Assembly (NCBI RefSeq): GCF_010093205.1
Contig: NZ_PDWN01000006.1
Location: 1-64,000 of the forward strand
Length of the DNA stretch: 64,000 bases
From: Pseudoxanthomonas daejeonensis
Lineage (GTDB): Bacteria; Pseudomonadota; Gammaproteobacteria; Xanthomonadales; Xanthomonadaceae
Reading direction: 5' to 3'
How positions within the stretch are numbered: position 1 is the stretch's first letter; every line of letters starts with the position of its first letter. The notes beneath the pieces are model-generated. The model did no database searches and was not told the origin of the DNA. It saw nothing but the letters and a program-made list of their open reading frames with translations. The position numbers and the translations under genes were made by a program. Shown piece by piece: positions 61,436 to 64,000 of this stretch.

Positions 61436-62713
61436 TCAGGGTTCGGTGGTGGCGGTGGCGATCCAGCTGCCAGTGGTGTTGTACGCCGTCTGCAGCGTGT
61501 CGTAATCCCACACCGAGGTGGTGCCGAGGCTGGCGTCCGCCGCGCTCGACGCACCCGGGTCGCAGACGATGACGTTACCGCCATCTTCCACGCCGGTGGC
61601 GAGGACGGCATGACGGCCACCGCCGGACCACTGGATGCGCATGAACAGCGGTCGCCCGGCAGCCGTCTGGTCGCGCAGCGTGGCGTAGGACACGATGCCA
61701 TCGGTATGCGTATTGCGATGACCCAGTCCATCCAGCACGCCGGACGTGTCGTCGGGCTGGTTGCAGGTGGTGCTGCTGCCGTTCGTGCAGCAGCCGCTGC
61801 GCCCGGGCCGGGTGTTGACCAGCTGGCACTGGGTCAGCGTGGACGCCGGCTGGTAGTAGCGGCGCACGCTGACGTTGACCGCCGCCCAGCACCATTGCGA
61901 CTGCTGCTGGCGCTGGATGCGGAAGCGCAGGTTCACGTCCACCGGTCGCTCGGCCCAGTAGCCGGCGACGAACGCCGGGCGCCGGCCCTGCGCCATCGCC
62001 GCATCGAAGTTGGCCTGGTAGGCGCCGCCGGTCTGGCCGTGGTGGCCGATGGACGTCGCGGTGCGCTTTTCCCAGAGGCCTGCGTAGGAATCGGTCGTGC
62101 CCGAAAGCGCGGCGCCACCGGAAACCAGGTCATAGCCCTGCGCGGCGAGGCTGTCGTGGGCCTGGCGGAAGCCGGCTTCGCTGAGCCCATGCCGCGCGAC
62201 CCACGCCGGCCCGGTGCTCTTTTCCCACCATGCGATGTAGCGCACGCCGGCGCCGGTGGCATACGGGCATACGCCACGCAGGCGGAATCCTTTGCCGACC
62301 CACTTGTCGAATTCGGCCTGGTACTGCGCGCCAGTCAGGCCATGGCGCGCGGCCCATTCGCCGCTGCCACCCTGCTCGTACACGCAGGCGAACAGCGTGT
62401 TGCCACCGACGGTGGCGGCGGAGAGGCTTTTCGGACGGAAGCCCTTGGGCGCCCATTCGTCGACCGCAGCCTGGTACTGCGCGCCGTTGATGCCGTGGCG
62501 TGCGACCCAGCCCGCGCCCGAGACCTTGTGGAAGATGGACGCGTAGCGCGCGGTGGAGCCATCGCGTCCGACGCTGATGCAGACCGGGCGGTAACCCTGC
62601 TTCACCACCTCGTCGAAGGTCGCCTGGTACTGCGCGCCAGTCTGTCCATGCCGCGCCACGAACGCAGGACCCGAACCGGATTCGAAACTCGCCATGTATA
62701 GAAGCTGTGCCAT
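61436..62713 (-). CDS. Five-repeat papain-like (C70/AvrRpt2-type) cysteine protease
   Basis: 425 residues, no signal peptide. Residues 1-257 are five tandem repeats of about 51 residues with core WVARHG..GAQYQA..FD...GYRP, as in the bacterial tandem repeat domain 1 of polyglycine hydrolases. Residues 258-425 are a papain-like domain: Cys275 in QWCWAA, His368 in GGRHAVLATG and Asp385 in VIVCDPG are the likely triad, plus a CCTNG..TC cysteine cluster and TQCQLVN. AAGGAGGAG five bases before the ATG at 62713. First gene of a two-gene unit. Confidence 0.85.
   Translation of the reverse strand: MAQLLYMASFESGSGPAFVARHGQTGAQYQATFDEVVKQGYRPVCISVGRDGSTARYASIFHKVSGAGWVARHGINGAQYQAAVDEWAPKGFRPKSLSAATVGGNTLFACVYEQGGSGEWAARHGLTGAQYQAEFDKWVGKGFRLRGVCPYATGAGVRYIAWWEKSTGPAWVARHGLSEAGFRQAHDSLAAQGYDLVSGGAALSGTTDSYAGLWEKRTATSIGHHGQTGGAYQANFDAAMAQGRRPAFVAGYWAERPVDVNLRFRIQRQQQSQWCWAAVNVSVRRYYQPASTLTQCQLVNTRPGRSGCCTNGSSTTCNQPDDTSGVLDGLGHRNTHTDGIVSYATLRDQTAAGRPLFMRIQWSGGGRHAVLATGVEDGGNVIVCDPGASSAADASLGTTSVWDYDTLQTAYNTTGSWIATATTEP
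61943..62713 (-). repeat. Five tandem coding repeats in protease N-terminus
   Basis: 771 bases (257 codons) encoding five copies of about 51 residues. Each ends with a variable Gly/Thr/Pro loop and starts with a strand like YASIF or FACVYE, followed by WVARHG. Copies 1-3 share GAQYQA; copy 4 has diverged (EAGFRQ) and copy 5 begins TSIGHHG. Confidence 0.8.
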
Positions 62714-63105
62714 TGCTCTCCTCCTTGGATGCACATGTCCCCTTTACGACGGCGGCAGGATGGGCCGGCCAGAATCGGCGCACATTTTTTTGCACAAGGA
62801 ACTGTCCTGTCGGCGCGCGGATTGCGTGCCGCGGTGCCGTCGCAGACTGTGTGCACGCGTCGTCCGGACGCGGCGCGTGGAGTTTTCCCACCTGGCGCGT
62901 GGCACAACGCCTTCGGCGATGAGGGTGCTGAACCTGACCGTTTCGTGCGCCGCGATGCGATCAACGCGGCGTGCCCGGTGCGCAGATGGAAACGGCGTCA
63001 CCCGGTTCGATGCGTAGCGCGCAAGGCATCGAAGAGCTCCCACGGCCGCCGTATCCGGAACGCCGCCGGCCCCCAGCAGTGCCGGGTTCGCTCAGCAGCA
63101 GGACT
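62714..63105. other. Intergenic region upstream of repeat protease
   Basis: 392 bases between two minus-strand genes. A run of seven T (A7 on the coding strand) at 62785-62791, about 75 bases before the protease start, is the most AT-rich point and may mark the promoter (TTGTGC is adjacent on the minus strand, without a clear -10). No RNA gene or terminator seen. Confidence 0.45.
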
Positions 63106-63837
63106 TCATTTCACCTTGGCGACGTTGAAGCGGAAGCGGTAGTCCTCGTTGTTCCAGCGGGCGGACACCTCGACCACGTAGGGCGGCCGCACCTTCGGTC
63201 GGGCGACCACGATGTAGCCGCCATAGGCCTGCTGCGGATCGAGGGTCGTCGACTGCAGGATCGTGTCACCGAGGCGCGCACGGGCCGCATCCAGCTGCTG
63301 CCCGACGAAGTCGATGCCCGCCATCGTCGCCGCCGTCGCTGCGGCCGTGCCCGCGGCGGCCAGCGCCGGATCGTAGGTGGTGGTGCTCACCGTGTAGGCG
63401 CCGTCGGGCGTGTACAGCGTGGTGTCCGTGGTCTGCCAGGCCTGGTCGTTGGCGGCGTAGACGGCGGCGGCACCGGTCAGCGCGACCGCGAACGCGGCCC
63501 AGGCCGCGGCGCTCTGCGCTTCCTGTTCGAGCTGGTCGTAGGTGTAGAGCCGCAGCTCCGCGACACCGGCGCGGGCGGCGAAGTGCTCCGGGCCGAAATC
63601 GCTGGGGACGACAAGCTTGTTGTAGCCGGCGACCGCGAAGGTCAGGCGGCCATTGGACGCCACGCCCAGCGGGGTGACCTGGACGGCGCCGTTGGCGCGC
63701 TCCAGGTCCGTGGTCGGCAGGCCATTGCCATAAGTGACCATCGCAGCGCCGGTATCGACCGGCGTGATCGAGTACGTCGTGGCACACGACGACAGCATGA
63801 GCGCAGCGATGGCGCCCAACAGCATCTTCCCGGACAT
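63106..63837 (-). CDS. Hypothetical lipoprotein
   Basis: 243 residues. Signal with lipobox LMLSSC, so lipid-anchored. The mature part starts ATTYSITPVDTGAAMVTYGNG; a central Ala-rich hydrophobic stretch (SAAAWAAFAVALTGAAAVYAA) could be a second membrane contact; the C-terminus has strands (GGYIVVARPKVRPPYVVEVSARWNNEDYRFRFNVAKVK). I recognise no named family. GGGGAG lies four bases before the ATG. Its own promoter lies within the last 160 bases of the window. Confidence 0.75.
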   Translation of the reverse strand: MSGKMLLGAIAALMLSSCATTYSITPVDTGAAMVTYGNGLPTTDLERANGAVQVTPLGVASNGRLTFAVAGYNKLVVPSDFGPEHFAARAGVAELRLYTYDQLEQEAQSAAAWAAFAVALTGAAAVYAANDQAWQTTDTTLYTPDGAYTVSTTTYDPALAAAGTAAATAATMAGIDFVGQQLDAARARLGDTILQSTTLDPQQAYGGYIVVARPKVRPPYVVEVSARWNNEDYRFRFNVAKVK

Positions 63838-64000
63838 CGGCTCCCCGCGTTCCGCCCCCTGACGGCCTGCGGTGACTCTAAACCACCGGCAGGCCGGAAG
63901 GACCAGGGGCCGGGGTCAGGGTGGGCTTTCCGCACGACCCTGCGCCCGGAGAAGTACGCCCCTGCCCCGCGACCTGCCCGCTCAGCTGAAATCCGCGTCC

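Noticed and set aside
63982-64000. Possible end of a minus-strand gene (last residues would read DADFS before a TGA)
   Set aside because: Only six codons are in the window; no support from sequence.
1-64000. CRISPR arrays, insertion sequences, prophage genes
   Set aside because: No regularly spaced direct repeats, no transposase or integrase, no terminal inverted repeats with target duplications were seen.

Overview
The window is about 70% GC, with dense short-spaced genes on both strands. FabV as enoyl-ACP reductase, many secreted S9/S41/M19 hydrolases, a POT peptide transporter, GH9 glucanase and several protein types that I associate with Xanthomonadaceae suggest a gammaproteobacterium of the Lysobacter/Luteimonas/Xanthomonas group. 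That assignment is inferred from gene content; there is no rRNA or tRNA gene here to confirm it. At this GC, long open frames occur on the wrong strand, so genes were chosen by family resemblance, ribosome-binding sites and non-overlap.

Layout. 0-8 kb: end of msrB, a YCII-type protein, a TspO-like membrane protein, a LytS/LytR-type two-component pair, DUF421, a YhiN-like flavoprotein with YaeQ, and a DUF2383 helical-bundle protein. 8-17.9 kb: DUF3297, a four-PAS histidine kinase with a single-domain response regulator, fabV, two coupled SAM methyltransferases, and a divergent OsmC-AraC pair. 18-24.9 kb: an MFS exporter, a RibD-like reductase, a Nei-type glycosylase, acpH, a glutathione transferase, and a secreted GH9 enzyme with a LacI-type operator directly in front of it. 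24.9-37 kb: a CHASE-PAS-GGDEF-EAL protein, a Tat-exported M19-like protein, two secreted S9 peptidases, an M29-like lipoprotein, a methyltransferase, a CBS protein and a GST/DUF4287 pair.

37-55 kb is the least explained part. It holds a CadC-like regulator (winged helix, one membrane helix, TPR) followed by two small paralogous proteins, with three exact CCTCATGA repeats in its divergent promoter region. It also holds a TIR-membrane helix-TPR protein translationally coupled to a beta-rich partner. Both cassettes have an N-terminal signalling domain, one membrane helix, a TPR C-terminus and small companion genes. Between them lie a Tat-tagged threonine aldolase-like enzyme (just downstream of the first cassette), an orphan ExbD beside a large lipoprotein, a POT transporter, xth, and several unknown small genes including a 29-codon one.

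55-64 kb: a SulP transporter, an S41 peptidase, a VOC protein, a class C beta-lactamase-like hydrolase, and an operon of a five-repeat papain-like (C70/AvrRpt2-type) cysteine protease with an unknown 204-residue protein, then a lipoprotein. A degenerate copy of the SulP leader and first codons lies upstream of the S41 gene. The strongest candidates for something undescribed are the TIR cassette, the wHTH-TPR cassette with its repeats, and the repeat-protease operon.
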